A program made the position numbers and the translations under genes. The notes below the pieces were generated by a model, which did not search any database, had not been told where the DNA came from, and saw only the letters and a list, made by a program, of their open reading frames with translations. From NCBI GenBank assembly GCA_039714535.1, contig JBDLJC010000014.1, positions 1-64,000 of the forward strand: a stretch of 64,000 nucleotides of DNA. Direction: 5' to 3'. Positions within the stretch are counted from its first letter, which is position 1. The number at the start of each line of letters is the position of its first letter. This document shows positions 1-8,424 of this stretch, in pieces. Source of the DNA: JAGXFP01 sp039714535. GTDB lineage: Bacteria; Desulfobacterota; Desulfobulbia; Desulfobulbales; JAGXFP01.

Positions 1-549
1 TCCTTTTTTGTTGGAACTCGGTTTTGGCGAATTGATTCCAACAGGATACGTCATTTATTTTTTCACGCTTTTCTCAAACACCACTTTTGATCATAACTCC
101 TTGTAATATTGGCCGAATTGACAGGGGAAAAACAAAAGGCCAACTCTTCGGGGGAAAAGAGTTGGCCTTTTTAGGGGGAAAGAGAGATGTAATAAGTATT
201 ATTTATTACTGATGGGTATAAATGCAATGAGTATGCCAACAACAAAAAAACACGCCGGCCAAACATATAAATACGGAATATCAACCGATTAACAATCGCA
301 ACATCAGGAATCCTTAAAGAGATACTCGGTACAATATTTTGTATAAGCACCCCGATAAAGGAGCAAATTTTGTACCTGCGCCTTACCCGCAAGGAGTTAG
401 ACCGCGTGGCTATGGAGTCACGCCACTAATAAAAGCCAGCCCGACTCAAGCAAGGAAAGTTAAAAAAATCCACTCACAGATGCCTGGAATATTGGTGAAG
501 CTGTTACGAGGTAACTAAACCACCAAATTTGGCCATAAACTGCCAAGAT
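1..549. other. Gene-poor left edge with one strong terminator
   Basis: I see no convincing gene in this stretch. A 73-codon open frame on the minus strand (171-392) has no ribosome binding site I can recognise and no family resemblance. The only clear element is the hairpin at 134-172, listed separately. The MBL hydrolase gene ends at 550 on the minus strand, so this may be the 3' region of that transcript and of a plus-strand gene lying left of the window. Confidence 0.5.
134..172. terminator. Bidirectional rho-independent terminator
   Basis: A 15-bp perfect inverted repeat (AAAAGGCCAACTCTT and its complement) surrounds an 8-nt G/A-rich loop. It is flanked by an A-run on one side and a T-run on the other, so it can end transcription in both directions. 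It could close the minus-strand MBL/dut/M16 transcript and a plus-strand gene outside the window. Confidence 0.85.
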
Positions 550-1416
550 TCAGGCCGATTTGTCGGCCACAACACCTGCTTGATGTTCAACCCCAACAAG
601 ATCCTGGCTGTTGCCACTTTTGCCAACTCCCAAACAGATCAAGACTCCCGCCTTGTCCTGCCTGGCCACAGAAACGGTGAACCGGCGGCGTTCCTCTCCA
701 GTCAGGTCATATTCCTGTAGATGTCTCTCCACAGTGGCCCTGGCCAGATCATGGGTATTGTTGGTCTCACTGATATGAGCCAGCACCACATGCTCCAGAC
801 CGCCATGGATGAGATCGACCAAAAAGCGGGCAGCATCGCTGTTGGTCAGATGGCCGCACTTTGACCTAATCCTCTGCTGCAGGTAAGGGGGATAACCGCC
901 GTTTTTCAACATCTCCAGATCGTGATTGCACTCCAGGACCAGGCCGTTGCAGCCCCCCAAGTGGTGATGCATTAAATGGGTTATGGCGCCGGTATCCGTG
1001 CAGTAGCCAAGGGAACAGCCATTATTGCTGACCACAAAGCCCAAAGTGGCCACGGCATCGTGGGAGACGGCGAAGGGATGAATCGTAAGCTCTCGATGAT
1101 TAAAGACCTGACCTGCCGCAATCGGCCGCCACTCGACGATCTTGGCCAGGGATTTACCGGCCGCAGCCAAAGTAGCTTCACTGACATAAACCGGCAGTGA
1201 ATAGCGGCGGGAAAGCACCTGAATGCCACGGATATGATCACCATGCTCATGGGTAACCAGCAGGGCCGAGATGGTGGTAATATCGATCCCGATGTCGGCA
1301 AGCCGCCGCTCTACCTCAACGCCAGAGAATCCGGCATCAATCAGGATTCGCGTGCCACCGGCTTCAACATAAGTTGCATTGCCCTTACTGCCACTACCTA
1401 GAACGCTAAATTTCAT
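550..1416 (-). CDS. MBL-fold metallo-hydrolase (WalJ/YycJ-like)
   Basis: This 288-residue protein is a metallo-beta-lactamase-fold hydrolase. The N-terminus reads MKFSVLGSGSKGNATYV, typical of the YycJ/WalJ branch, and the metal-binding motif THEHGDH lies near residues 55-61. Further histidines and aspartates (SHDAV, CTDTG, LECNHD) supply the remaining zinc ligands expected in the fold. Family members are putative nucleic-acid or phosphodiester hydrolases. WalJ is tied to cell-wall and DNA-repair phenotypes in Firmicutes, but the substrate here cannot be read from sequence. It follows dut on the same strand with a 63-bp gap and is probably the last gene of the M16-dut-MBL segment. The last ~20 residues (after CLGVGKSG) look like a lineage-specific tail. 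The family call is firm and the precise role is open. Confidence 0.85.
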   Translation of the reverse strand: MKFSVLGSGSKGNATYVEAGGTRILIDAGFSGVEVERRLADIGIDITTISALLVTHEHGDHIRGIQVLSRRYSLPVYVSEATLAAAGKSLAKIVEWRPIAAGQVFNHRELTIHPFAVSHDAVATLGFVVSNNGCSLGYCTDTGAITHLMHHHLGGCNGLVLECNHDLEMLKNGGYPPYLQQRIRSKCGHLTNSDAARFLVDLIHGGLEHVVLAHISETNNTHDLARATVERHLQEYDLTGEERRRFTVSVARQDKAGVLICLGVGKSGNSQDLVGVEHQAGVVADKSA

Positions 1417-1479
1417 TTTGATTTTAAGTTCGCTGAATTGAAATAGAATAATTTTCTGTGATCGCCACAGATACCGACA

Positions 1480-1962
1480 TCACTTGCCGGTATGACCAAA
1501 GCCCCCGTCCTGACGTGCAGTCCGGTCCAACGCCTCTACCTCGGTAATCGCTGCCGTACAAACCGGAGCCAGGACCAGTTGGCCGATACGGTCGTGCCGA
1601 TTGACAGTAAACGGTTCAGAGCTAAGATTAATCAATCCGACCATAATCTCACCTCGATAATCGGCATCAATGGTACCCGGAGCGTTGACCACGGTAATTC
1701 CATGCTTGATCGCCAGACCGCTTCTGGGCCTGACCTGGATTTCATAACCAGATGGGATCGCCACGGAAAATCCCGTGGGGAAAAGCCTGATCTCGCCAGG
1801 CTGCATAATAACCGGTCCGGAGACCGCCGCGCCCACATCCATTCCGGCCGCCAACTCGGAATGATAGGCCGGCAAAGCCAGATCAACGTCCTCTGCCGGA
1901 CGCAAGCGGCAAAAACTAAGCGGTATTCTGGTTTGGTTCACATCATGGGGGAGTTGACTCAT
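1480..1962 (-). CDS. dut: Deoxyuridine 5'-triphosphate nucleotidohydrolase
   Basis: This 160-residue protein is a homotrimeric-type dUTPase. It hydrolyses dUTP to dUMP and pyrophosphate, keeping uracil out of DNA and feeding thymidylate synthesis. All the signature blocks are visible: motif 1 (AAGMDVGA), motif 2 (RPRSGLA), motif 3 with the catalytic Asp and Tyr region (NAPGTIDADYRGE), motif 4 (RIGQLVLAP) and the glycine-rich C-terminal motif 5 (GGFGHTG) that closes over the substrate. Length fits the family. The ATG at 1962 has an AGGAA-type ribosome binding site about eight bases upstream. It lies between the M16 peptidase gene and the MBL gene on the same strand. The 107-bp palindrome at 2017-2123 fills the gap before it. 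Confidence 0.96.
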   Translation of the reverse strand: MSQLPHDVNQTRIPLSFCRLRPAEDVDLALPAYHSELAAGMDVGAAVSGPVIMQPGEIRLFPTGFSVAIPSGYEIQVRPRSGLAIKHGITVVNAPGTIDADYRGEIMVGLINLSSEPFTVNRHDRIGQLVLAPVCTAAITEVEALDRTARQDGGFGHTGK

Positions 1963-2016
1963 ATCAGTAGTTCCTAATCAATTAAATGGTAGCGTAACAA
2001 GAATGCTTCCCAAAAT

Positions 2017-2123
2017 GTAAGCTTTTACAGGTGCTGTAGATGTGCGTTCTCAGGACAATCAACTATAGTTTACTATGTTGGTTGCCCTGAAAACGTGCAG
2101 ATGCAGTGCCTGTAAGAGCTTAC
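2017..2123. repeat. 107-bp imperfect palindrome between M16 peptidase and dut genes
   Basis: The two arms (about 2017-2068 and 2073-2123) pair almost end to end. In the plus-strand transcript I count about 42 Watson-Crick pairs, seven G-U pairs and four internal mismatches, plus one bulge near the loop. The minus-strand transcript would turn the seven G-U pairs into A-C mismatches and gain only two. The element starts 54 bp upstream of dut and ends 3 bp from the M16 stop codon. There is no coding potential or T-run. It may be a small structured RNA or a miniature mobile element. I saw no second copy in the window. Confidence 0.7.
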
Positions 2124-2126
2124 CTC

Positions 2127-3362
2127 TTAAATTTCCGAGACCGGTCCAACAACACACAGGGGAGGAGTATCGTTCGCAAAGAGTTTTTGGGCCAATCCAT
2201 TGACCCCCTCCACCTCAACCGCCCCAATTGCCCCGGTCAGTTCTTCTATGGCCAGATATCTGCCAAGCGAGAACTCATTTTTTGCCAGACTGGTCATCCG
2301 CACTTCCATATTTTCGGCAGCCAGATAAATCCCACTATTGGCGTATTCAATCGCTCCAGCCAACTCCGCCTTTGTGACCCCCGCCCCGCGCAGTTTGCCA
2401 AGTTCTTCCTGAATAAGTCCGACCGACTCAGAAAGAAACCTGGGATCAACCCCCAGATATATCGCAGTATAGCCGCAGTCTGAATTAGAGGAAAGATAGG
2501 AGTAAATGGAATAGGCAAGGCCCCTCTTCTCACGAATTTCCTGAAAGAGGCGGGAGCTCATATTACCCCCTAAAATAGTATTCAGGAGAAGAAGCTGGTA
2601 ACGGTCGGCGGAATTATTCGGCAACCCTATGGTGCCCATAACCATGTGGGCCTGCTCAAGCGGGCGATTAATTATCCGTCTGGCCGTAACATTTTCCTCC
2701 TGAGGCGCCACGCGTTCCAGCGGTGGTGCATCGACCGAAGAGATCTCGCCGAAACGCCCCTGGCAAAGGTCGACAAAGGTCTGGTGATCAATATTACCGG
2801 CCGCTGAGATTACCAACCGATCCGGCCGATAGTTGGTCCGGACATACTCAGTCAAACGCCACTGATCAAGACCGGTAACAACCTCGGCCCGGCCCAACAC
2901 AGGATTGGCCAGACCATGTCCCTGCCAGAACAGGGAGGAAAACAGCTCATGGACCCGATCATCAGGGGTATCCTCGACCATGGCTATTTCCTGGAGAATG
3001 ACCTGCTGTTCCCGCTCAATCTCCTCCGGGTCAAACACCGAATTAAGGAAGATATCGGCCAGCAGATCAAGCGCCTCGGTCAAGCGATTATCAAGGACGG
3101 TAATATAATAACAGGTATGTTCTGTAGAGGTGAAGGCATTGGACATGCCGCCCAGCATGTCCAGTTCCTTTGATATCTGTTGCGCACTCCGAAGCCGGGT
3201 GCCCTTAAATAACATATGCTCGGTAAAATGGGCGCTACCGTTGCTCTGTTCGTCTTCGTCCCGCGCGCCGACATCAACCCAGATGCCAATGGAAACCAAA
3301 CGCGAGGGTAGCTGTTCGGTGACCAGCCTGATTGAGTTGTCGAGAACTGTTTTCTGATACAT
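2127..3362 (-). CDS. M16-family zinc metallopeptidase
   Basis: This 411-residue protein is an insulinase/processing-peptidase type (M16) protease. The inverted zinc motif HxxEH appears as HFTEH near residues 45-49, in the usual context DVGARDE...GSAHFTEHMLFKGT, and the third ligand would be a Glu roughly 75 residues later, near EIAMVED. The C-terminal half carries the R/Y-containing block expected in the second M16 domain (FQEIREKRGLAYSIYS). One-subunit bacterial members of this size are cytoplasmic oligopeptidases that act as dimers. The native substrate is unknown. Its position downstream of pnp is common in bacteria, but a strong terminator at 3398-3430 separates it from pnp here, so it may have its own promoter or depend on readthrough. 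No secretion signal is visible. Confidence 0.92.
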   Translation of the reverse strand: MYQKTVLDNSIRLVTEQLPSRLVSIGIWVDVGARDEDEQSNGSAHFTEHMLFKGTRLRSAQQISKELDMLGGMSNAFTSTEHTCYYITVLDNRLTEALDLLADIFLNSVFDPEEIEREQQVILQEIAMVEDTPDDRVHELFSSLFWQGHGLANPVLGRAEVVTGLDQWRLTEYVRTNYRPDRLVISAAGNIDHQTFVDLCQGRFGEISSVDAPPLERVAPQEENVTARRIINRPLEQAHMVMGTIGLPNNSADRYQLLLLNTILGGNMSSRLFQEIREKRGLAYSIYSYLSSNSDCGYTAIYLGVDPRFLSESVGLIQEELGKLRGAGVTKAELAGAIEYANSGIYLAAENMEVRMTSLAKNEFSLGRYLAIEELTGAIGAVEVEGVNGLAQKLFANDTPPLCVVGPVSEI

Positions 3363-3397
3363 ATCTGTTCGCCAACGCAGCTATTGCCAAAACTGCG

Positions 3398-3430
3398 AAA
3401 AAAAACCGACCTACGTCGCCGTAGATCGGT
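3398..3430 (-). terminator. Rho-independent terminator after pnp
   Basis: On the minus strand the sequence forms an 11-bp stem (ACCGATCTACG with CGTAGGTCGGT, one T-G pair) around a GCGA tetraloop, followed by eight T residues. It lies about 55 bp downstream of the pnp stop codon and marks the probable end of the rimP-to-pnp transcript. Confidence 0.9.
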
Positions 3431-3483
3431 CTGTTATTCAACTAGTCTTTTTTCGAGACTATCATAATTAGGCTGATTAGCAC

Positions 3484-5565
3484 CTAGTCATCCAAAAGAG
3501 CTTTACGGCTGAGACGGATTTTACCACGCTGATCGACATTCAAGACCTTAACCTTGACCGTATCGCCTTCCTTGAGCACATCGGTAACATTCTCGACCCG
3601 TTTGTTATCAAGCTCGGAGATATGGACCAGTCCGTCGGTCCCAGGCAGGATCTCGACAAAAGCGCCGAAATCAAGGATCTTCTTAACCGTACCGGTGTAA
3701 ACTTTACCGATCTCGGCCTCTTCAGTAATGCCCTTGATTGCCTCGGTAACTTCAGCACCAACCGAGCCGTCCGGGGCAAAGATGCTGACCTTACCGGAGT
3801 CCTCGACATCGATCTTGACACCATAATCAGCGCTAAGGCCCTTGATAATCTTACCGCCGGGGCCAATCAGATCGCGGATCTTATCCGGATTGATCTGCAG
3901 GCTGAATATTTTTGGCGCATGCTCGGGCAGTTCCGCCCGAGGCGTGGCAATTACCTCCTGCATCTTACCAAGAATATGGAGGCGACCGGCCTTGGCCTGC
4001 TCAAGGGCTCCGCCCATGATCTCTTTGGAGACGCCATCAATTTTGATATCCATCTGCAGGGCCGTAATCCCCTCTTCCGTCCCGGTTACCTTGAAGTCCA
4101 TATCACCGAGATGATCCTCGTCGCCAAGGATATCGGACAGGATGCTGATCTTATCACCTTCCTTGATCAGACCCATGGCCACTCCGGCCACCGGATTTTT
4201 GATCGGTACCCCGGCATCCATCAGGGCCATGCAACCTCCACAGACAGTAGCCATGGAAGAAGAGCCGTTGGACTCTGTAATTTCCGAAACGATCCGCAGG
4301 GTGTAAGGGAACTCCTCACGATCAGGCAAAACCGCCTTGATAGCACGGGTGGCCAGGGCGCCATGACCGATGTCACGACGACTGGGACCACGCATAAAAC
4401 GAACTTCGCCGACACAATAAGGGGGGAAGTTGTAATGGAGCATGAAGGGATTAAAGGCCATGCCGTCAAGGGACTCGACCCGCTGCTCGTCATCACCACT
4501 GCCCAGGGTAGCGGTAACGATGGCCTGGGTTTCACCGCGGGTAAACAGCGCTGAACCGTGGACCATGGGCAGGGCACCGATTTCACCGGTTATGGGACGA
4601 ATCTCATCCATCCGGCGACCATCAATTCGGGCATTATCATTAACGATCCGATCGCGCATCATCCGCTTGTTCAGATCCTTGAATAAGCCCTTAATCTCAG
4701 TCACCGACTCAGGAAAATCAGCCTCCAAGGCCTCAACCACCCGATTCTGCAGTTCTTTCTGGGCCGCGCCGCGCTCCATCTTGTCGGCGATGACAATAAC
4801 CTGCTCCATATCGGCAGCAGCTACTTCCGCCACCCTCTTCTGCAGTTCTTCGTTAACAGGCTTGGGCTCGACCACCATCTTGGCTTTGCCGACTGCCTCA
4901 CGCATCTCTTCCTGGATATCGAGGATCGGCTGCAAACTCTCGTGGCCGAAGAAAATACCGGCCAAAACTTCTTCTTCAGAAAGGCTGTCGGTACCGCCCT
5001 CAACCATAACCACCGCATTCCTGGTTCCAGCCACAATCAGGTCCATCCGGGATTCTTCAAGCTGGTCCTTGGTGGGATTGAGGACATATTCGCCATCGAC
5101 AAGACCGACCCGAACCCCGGCAATCGGTCCCTGAAAAGGAATATTCGATATACCCAGGGCACAGGAGGCGCCAACCATGGCCAACATATCCGGGTCATTC
5201 TGCTTATCGGCAGAAAGGACAGTGCTGATCACCTGGGTCTCATTCTGATAACCAGCGGCGAACAGCGGCCGCAAGGGCCGATCTATAAACCGACAGGTCA
5301 GGGTCTCTTTTTCGGTAGGCCGACCGATTTCCCGCCTGAAAAAACTACCGGGAATACGGCCCACCGCATAAAAGCGCTCCTGATACTCAACCGTCAGGGG
5401 CAGAAAATCGACATTCGGATTCGGTTTATTGGCGGCAGTGGCCGTAACCAGCACCACCGTCTCTCCATAGGTAACCATAACCGAGCCGCCAGCCTGCTTG
5501 GCAATACGGCCAGTTTCAAGGGAAAGGGTTCTCCCGCCTATTTCTACTTCTACTTTTTTATACAT
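3484..5565 (-). CDS. pnp: Polyribonucleotide nucleotidyltransferase (PNPase)
   Basis: This 693-residue protein is the trimeric phosphorolytic 3'-5' exoribonuclease that degrades mRNA and can add 3' tails. In order it shows an N-terminal RNase PH-like domain (GETVVLVTATA, GSFFRREGRPTE-type blocks), an all-helical linker, a second catalytic RNase PH domain (FTRGETQAIV, RDIGHGALA, and the catalytic DILGDEDHLGDMDFK segment), a KH domain (LIGPGGKIIK) and a C-terminal S1 domain (GTVKKILDFGAFVEI). Length is normal. The ATG has a perfect AGGAG site seven bases upstream. It follows rpsO on the same strand, the classic rpsO-pnp pair, across a 268-bp gap able to fold into hairpins. A terminator follows the gene. 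Confidence 0.98.
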   Translation of the reverse strand: MYKKVEVEIGGRTLSLETGRIAKQAGGSVMVTYGETVVLVTATAANKPNPNVDFLPLTVEYQERFYAVGRIPGSFFRREIGRPTEKETLTCRFIDRPLRPLFAAGYQNETQVISTVLSADKQNDPDMLAMVGASCALGISNIPFQGPIAGVRVGLVDGEYVLNPTKDQLEESRMDLIVAGTRNAVVMVEGGTDSLSEEEVLAGIFFGHESLQPILDIQEEMREAVGKAKMVVEPKPVNEELQKRVAEVAAADMEQVIVIADKMERGAAQKELQNRVVEALEADFPESVTEIKGLFKDLNKRMMRDRIVNDNARIDGRRMDEIRPITGEIGALPMVHGSALFTRGETQAIVTATLGSGDDEQRVESLDGMAFNPFMLHYNFPPYCVGEVRFMRGPSRRDIGHGALATRAIKAVLPDREEFPYTLRIVSEITESNGSSSMATVCGGCMALMDAGVPIKNPVAGVAMGLIKEGDKISILSDILGDEDHLGDMDFKVTGTEEGITALQMDIKIDGVSKEIMGGALEQAKAGRLHILGKMQEVIATPRAELPEHAPKIFSLQINPDKIRDLIGPGGKIIKGLSADYGVKIDVEDSGKVSIFAPDGSVGAEVTEAIKGITEEAEIGKVYTGTVKKILDFGAFVEILPGTDGLVHISELDNKRVENVTDVLKEGDTVKVKVLNVDQRGKIRLSRKALLDD

Positions 5566-5833
5566 TTAATCTCCTTGGCGGTAATTCGCCGGGGATAGGG
5601 ACAAGGCCCTTGTTTCACCGTTAGCAGACGACCCTATTGTCATCTGACTTCATAACCCAACGGCAACCGCATTTACTTCCTGTAACAATTCATCGGGGAC
5701 GAAAAAGTTGTAGCGCCCCACACCCTATAAGGGTTTATCAGTGCCTTAGATTTGTTCGTTCGGGCCTTCAAGCTATGGCCCCTCTATGCGAGAAGGGCAG
5801 AACGGGCAAAGATGAGGTGCTGGTGGACTCTTA
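5566..5833 (-). other. rpsO-pnp intergenic leader
   Basis: This 268-bp gap holds no gene. On the minus strand it contains short self-complementary pieces, for example ACCCTTATAGGGT and CAAGGGCCTTG close to the pnp ribosome binding site. In enterobacteria the equivalent pnp leader is a hairpin cut by RNase III and used by PNPase for autoregulation. That this leader works the same way is an inference from position only. Confidence 0.4.
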
Positions 5834-6103
5834 TTACTTCCTGATACCAAGCTCTTTAATAACGGCCCGATACCTCTCAATATCTTTTTTCATCAGATAT
5901 TTGAGCAGGCTTTTGCGCTGACCAACCAGCTTGAGCAGTCCACGCCGGGAGTGATGATCTTTTTTATGACTTTTGAAGTGCTCGGTAAGATAAGTGATCC
6001 GGCTGGAGAGCAGGGCAATTTGTACCTCTGGAGAACCGGTATCTTTTTCATGTTTGCCAAATTTACCTACAACTTCTTTCTTGTCATCTGCTTTAAGTGT
6101 CAC
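5834..6103 (-). CDS. rpsO: Small ribosomal subunit protein S15
   Basis: This 89-residue protein is S15, a primary 16S rRNA-binding protein that helps organise the central domain of the 30S platform. Recognisable blocks are GKHEKDTGSPEVQ, LTEHFKSHKKDHHSRRGL and LVGQRKSLLKYL. Length is exactly that of the family. Translation starts at a GTG codon preceded by an AGAGGTAG ribosome binding site. It lies between truB and pnp as in many bacteria. Confidence 0.98.
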   Translation of the reverse strand: MTLKADDKKEVVGKFGKHEKDTGSPEVQIALLSSRITYLTEHFKSHKKDHHSRRGLLKLVGQRKSLLKYLMKKDIERYRAVIKELGIRK

Positions 6104-6258
6104 GATCTACTACCTCTAAAAAAAGGATTATTAATTCAGGAAATCATAGCCATTATTAGCCATTGACTCCTACTTGCTACTCATATTTCATTGGTACGCT
6201 TAAGGCTCAAAAATTAAAGTCTGAGGACCTTTCCGTGAGCCACGCTAAACCTACAACC

Positions 6259-7011
6259 TCAACCGGCTACAGCTAACCGGGCCATAACATCTTCCACGGT
6301 CAATCTGTTTGCCAACAGGGCATCACGAGCCTGTTCCGGCTCGATAAGTTCAGCCCCGGCAACAGCATCTTCAACAGAGAAAAAACCGCTCTGCATACGA
6401 CGCAATGCTATAAGATGGGCGCCACAGCCCAGCGCTCGGCCAATATCGGCGGCAAGGGTCCTAATATAGGTTCCCTTGCCACAACGGACCCTGATCTTGA
6501 TGGTCTCATGATCGAGGCCAAGACATTCAATGGCCGAGATCGTGATCAATCGTGGAGCCCGTTCTATCTCAATGCCCTTACGGGCGTAGTGGTAAAGGGG
6601 CTTGCCTTTATATTTCAAAGCCGAGTACAGGGGCGGCACCTGAGTCTGCTCGCCAACAAAACCAGCCAGACATTCCTCGACTCGTTCGCGGGTCACATCG
6701 AGCACCGGCTGTCTGGCGGTCACCTCACCTTCTGGATCCTGGGTCGAGGTTTCAACCCCCAACAGCATCGTGGCCTCATAGACCTTTTCTCCGTCCATGA
6801 AGTGCGAAATCAACTTGGTAGCCGGCCGCCCTGAACAAATTACCAAGAGCCCCGTTGCAAACGGGTCCAATGTCCCGGCATGACCGGTCTTTTTGATATT
6901 TAAGGCCCTGCGAACCAATTGCACCATTCGAAAAGAAGAGGATCCGGCCGGTTTATCCACCATAAATATACCGGATTCTATCCCGACTGTATTACCCTGT
7001 TGTGCCGCCAT
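6259..7011 (-). CDS. truB: tRNA pseudouridine(55) synthase
   Basis: This 250-residue protein makes pseudouridine 55 in the T-loop of elongator tRNAs. The start of the catalytic domain is plain (FMVDKPAGSSSF), followed by the conserved active-site segment HAGTLDPFATGLL, whose Asp is the nucleophile, and YSALKYKGKPLY. It is short for TruB because the C-terminal PUA-like region is reduced to a brief tail (ELIEPEQARDALL). The ATG at 7011 has a modest GGA element upstream. A second ATG at 6963 (MVDKPAG) would still keep the whole catalytic domain. The gene lies 45 bp after nrnA in the operon. Confidence 0.95.
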   Translation of the reverse strand: MAAQQGNTVGIESGIFMVDKPAGSSSFRMVQLVRRALNIKKTGHAGTLDPFATGLLVICSGRPATKLISHFMDGEKVYEATMLLGVETSTQDPEGEVTARQPVLDVTRERVEECLAGFVGEQTQVPPLYSALKYKGKPLYHYARKGIEIERAPRLITISAIECLGLDHETIKIRVRCGKGTYIRTLAADIGRALGCGAHLIALRRMQSGFFSVEDAVAGAELIEPEQARDALLANRLTVEDVMARLAVAG

Positions 7012-7056
7012 CAGTAATCCGCTATACCGCCAGCTACCAACCGGCTAAATCTCATT

Positions 7057-8052
7057 TTAATTGGCTTCGACCAGCCTTTCCAGTTTCTTCAGCAGATCCT
7101 TCCTGACTGAGCTCAGGTCACCATCAACGAGTTTAAACCCGGCCGCGTTGCGATGGCCACCGCCACCAAATTCACCGGCCAAAGTGGCAACATCGCAATC
7201 ATTACCCTTGGAGCGCAGACTCACCGAAACAACGCCCTGCCTAGTCTCCTTAATGAAAGCGGCGACTCGCACCGAGGCTAATGATCGCGGGTAATTAATA
7301 AAATTTTCAGTGTCAGCCGGGACCGTGCCCGTCTGGCTAAACATCTCACTGGTCACCGTAATAATTGCGATTCTCTTATCAGCAAGGATCTCAAGAGAAT
7401 CGAGTACCAGTTTTAAAAGTTCCAACCGGTTAACCGTGAAATTATCAAAAAGCTTGCCGGCAACATCCGACGGCTTCACGCCAAGGCCTATCAAGTCAGC
7501 CGCCACCCGAAAAGTATCCGCTGTGGTCGAGGTATACATAAACGAGCCGGTATCGGAAACCAAGGCGGTATAAAGACAAAAGGCCGCCTCGGGGGAGATT
7601 TCAGCTCCCAGCGCCACCACCAGATCATAGACCATCTCACCGGTCGAAGCCCGCTTCGGATCAACCCAATGGACATCACCGAAAAGCTTATGGCCGACAT
7701 GATGATCTATCATGACCAGCCGTTTGGCGGCCAGCAACCGCTCTGCCTCCCGCCCCAATCGTTGCTGATCAGCACAGTCAACACTGACCACACAATCAAA
7801 CGCGGTCAAATCAGGCAACGAGTTACGCAGCTTCCCGCAACCGGGCAAAAAATCGTAAAGATGACTGACTTTTTCCTCACTGTAGAGGAAAACATTTTTC
7901 CCTAACGATGCCAAACACTCGCCCAGGGCAAGCTGGGAGCCCAAGGCGTCACCATCCGGAAAGATGTGAGTAGCGATCAGAACGCTGTCAGCCTCTTTCA
8001 GCGTCCTTATAATGTCATTCGGGGGCAGAGTCATCTTCTTCGGCAATCTCAT
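7057..8052 (-). CDS. nrnA: DHH-family phosphoesterase (NrnA-like nanoRNase / pAp phosphatase)
   Basis: This 331-residue protein has a DHH domain (FPDGDALGS near residue 33, VSVDCAD, and DHHVGHK around residue 118) followed by a DHHA1 domain ending in GGGGHRNAAGF. NrnA enzymes degrade 2-5-nt RNA fragments and also dephosphorylate 3'-phosphoadenosine 5'-phosphate, using manganese bound by the Asp and His residues seen here. The sequence fits the usual length. The gene overlaps the end of rbfA by 38 bp, or by 20 bp if the second Met (8034) is used, so it is translationally linked. An nrnA gene between rbfA and truB is common in Gram-positive and deltaproteobacterial operons and suits an RNA-turnover role. 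Confidence 0.92.
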   Translation of the reverse strand: MRLPKKMTLPPNDIIRTLKEADSVLIATHIFPDGDALGSQLALGECLASLGKNVFLYSEEKVSHLYDFLPGCGKLRNSLPDLTAFDCVVSVDCADQQRLGREAERLLAAKRLVMIDHHVGHKLFGDVHWVDPKRASTGEMVYDLVVALGAEISPEAAFCLYTALVSDTGSFMYTSTTADTFRVAADLIGLGVKPSDVAGKLFDNFTVNRLELLKLVLDSLEILADKRIAIITVTSEMFSQTGTVPADTENFINYPRSLASVRVAAFIKETRQGVVSVSLRSKGNDCDVATLAGEFGGGGHRNAAGFKLVDGDLSSVRKDLLKKLERLVEAN

Positions 8053-8422
8053 GGAAGATTTTGTCCATCTCAGCCATACGGTTCATGGTCAGATCGTGGC
8101 GAAACTCTAGATCAGGCACATAACGCATGCCCAACTCCCGAGCCAGATGACTGCGGATAAACCCCCTGGCACTGGTCAGCCCGGCAGCCACTTCTTCGAC
8201 ATTCCGATCAAGACAGCTAAAATAAATCCAGGCTCGGCGCAGATCAGGAGTTACCTTCACCTGCGTAATTGTCACATTATAGACGCGTGGATCTTTGATC
8301 TTGCGCAGCAGAAGGGTGGCAATCTCACTTTTGATATTATCCGCTACCCGGGCCGGTCGCCGTCCGGTTTTCTCAGCCAGCTCGGGCAGGGTGAACCGGG
8401 ATCGTGATTTTTTGGCAGCCAT
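8015..8422 (-). CDS. rbfA: Ribosome-binding factor A
   Basis: This 135-residue protein is RbfA, a KH-fold protein that binds the immature 30S subunit and helps the 16S 5' helix to form, notably in the cold. Recognisable segments are RPARVADNIKSEIATLL, IKDPRVYNVTITQVKVTPDL, a strand AWIYFSC, and LARELGMRYVPDLEFRHD. The start codon is two bases after the infB stop codon, and its 3' end overlaps nrnA. A short Lys/Arg-rich N-terminal extension precedes the core domain. Confidence 0.96.
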   Translation of the reverse strand: MAAKKSRSRFTLPELAEKTGRRPARVADNIKSEIATLLLRKIKDPRVYNVTITQVKVTPDLRRAWIYFSCLDRNVEEVAAGLTSARGFIRSHLARELGMRYVPDLEFRHDLTMNRMAEMDKIFHEIAEEDDSAPE

Positions 8423-8424
8423 CC

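Noticed and set aside
171..392. A 73-codon minus-strand frame with hydrophobic stretches
   Set aside because: No ribosome binding site or family match, and it starts beside a terminator. I cannot support it as a gene.
3622..4554. A 310-codon plus-strand open frame opposite pnp
   Set aside because: It lies fully antisense to a well-conserved gene, has no family resemblance or ribosome binding site, and reflects codon bias of pnp.
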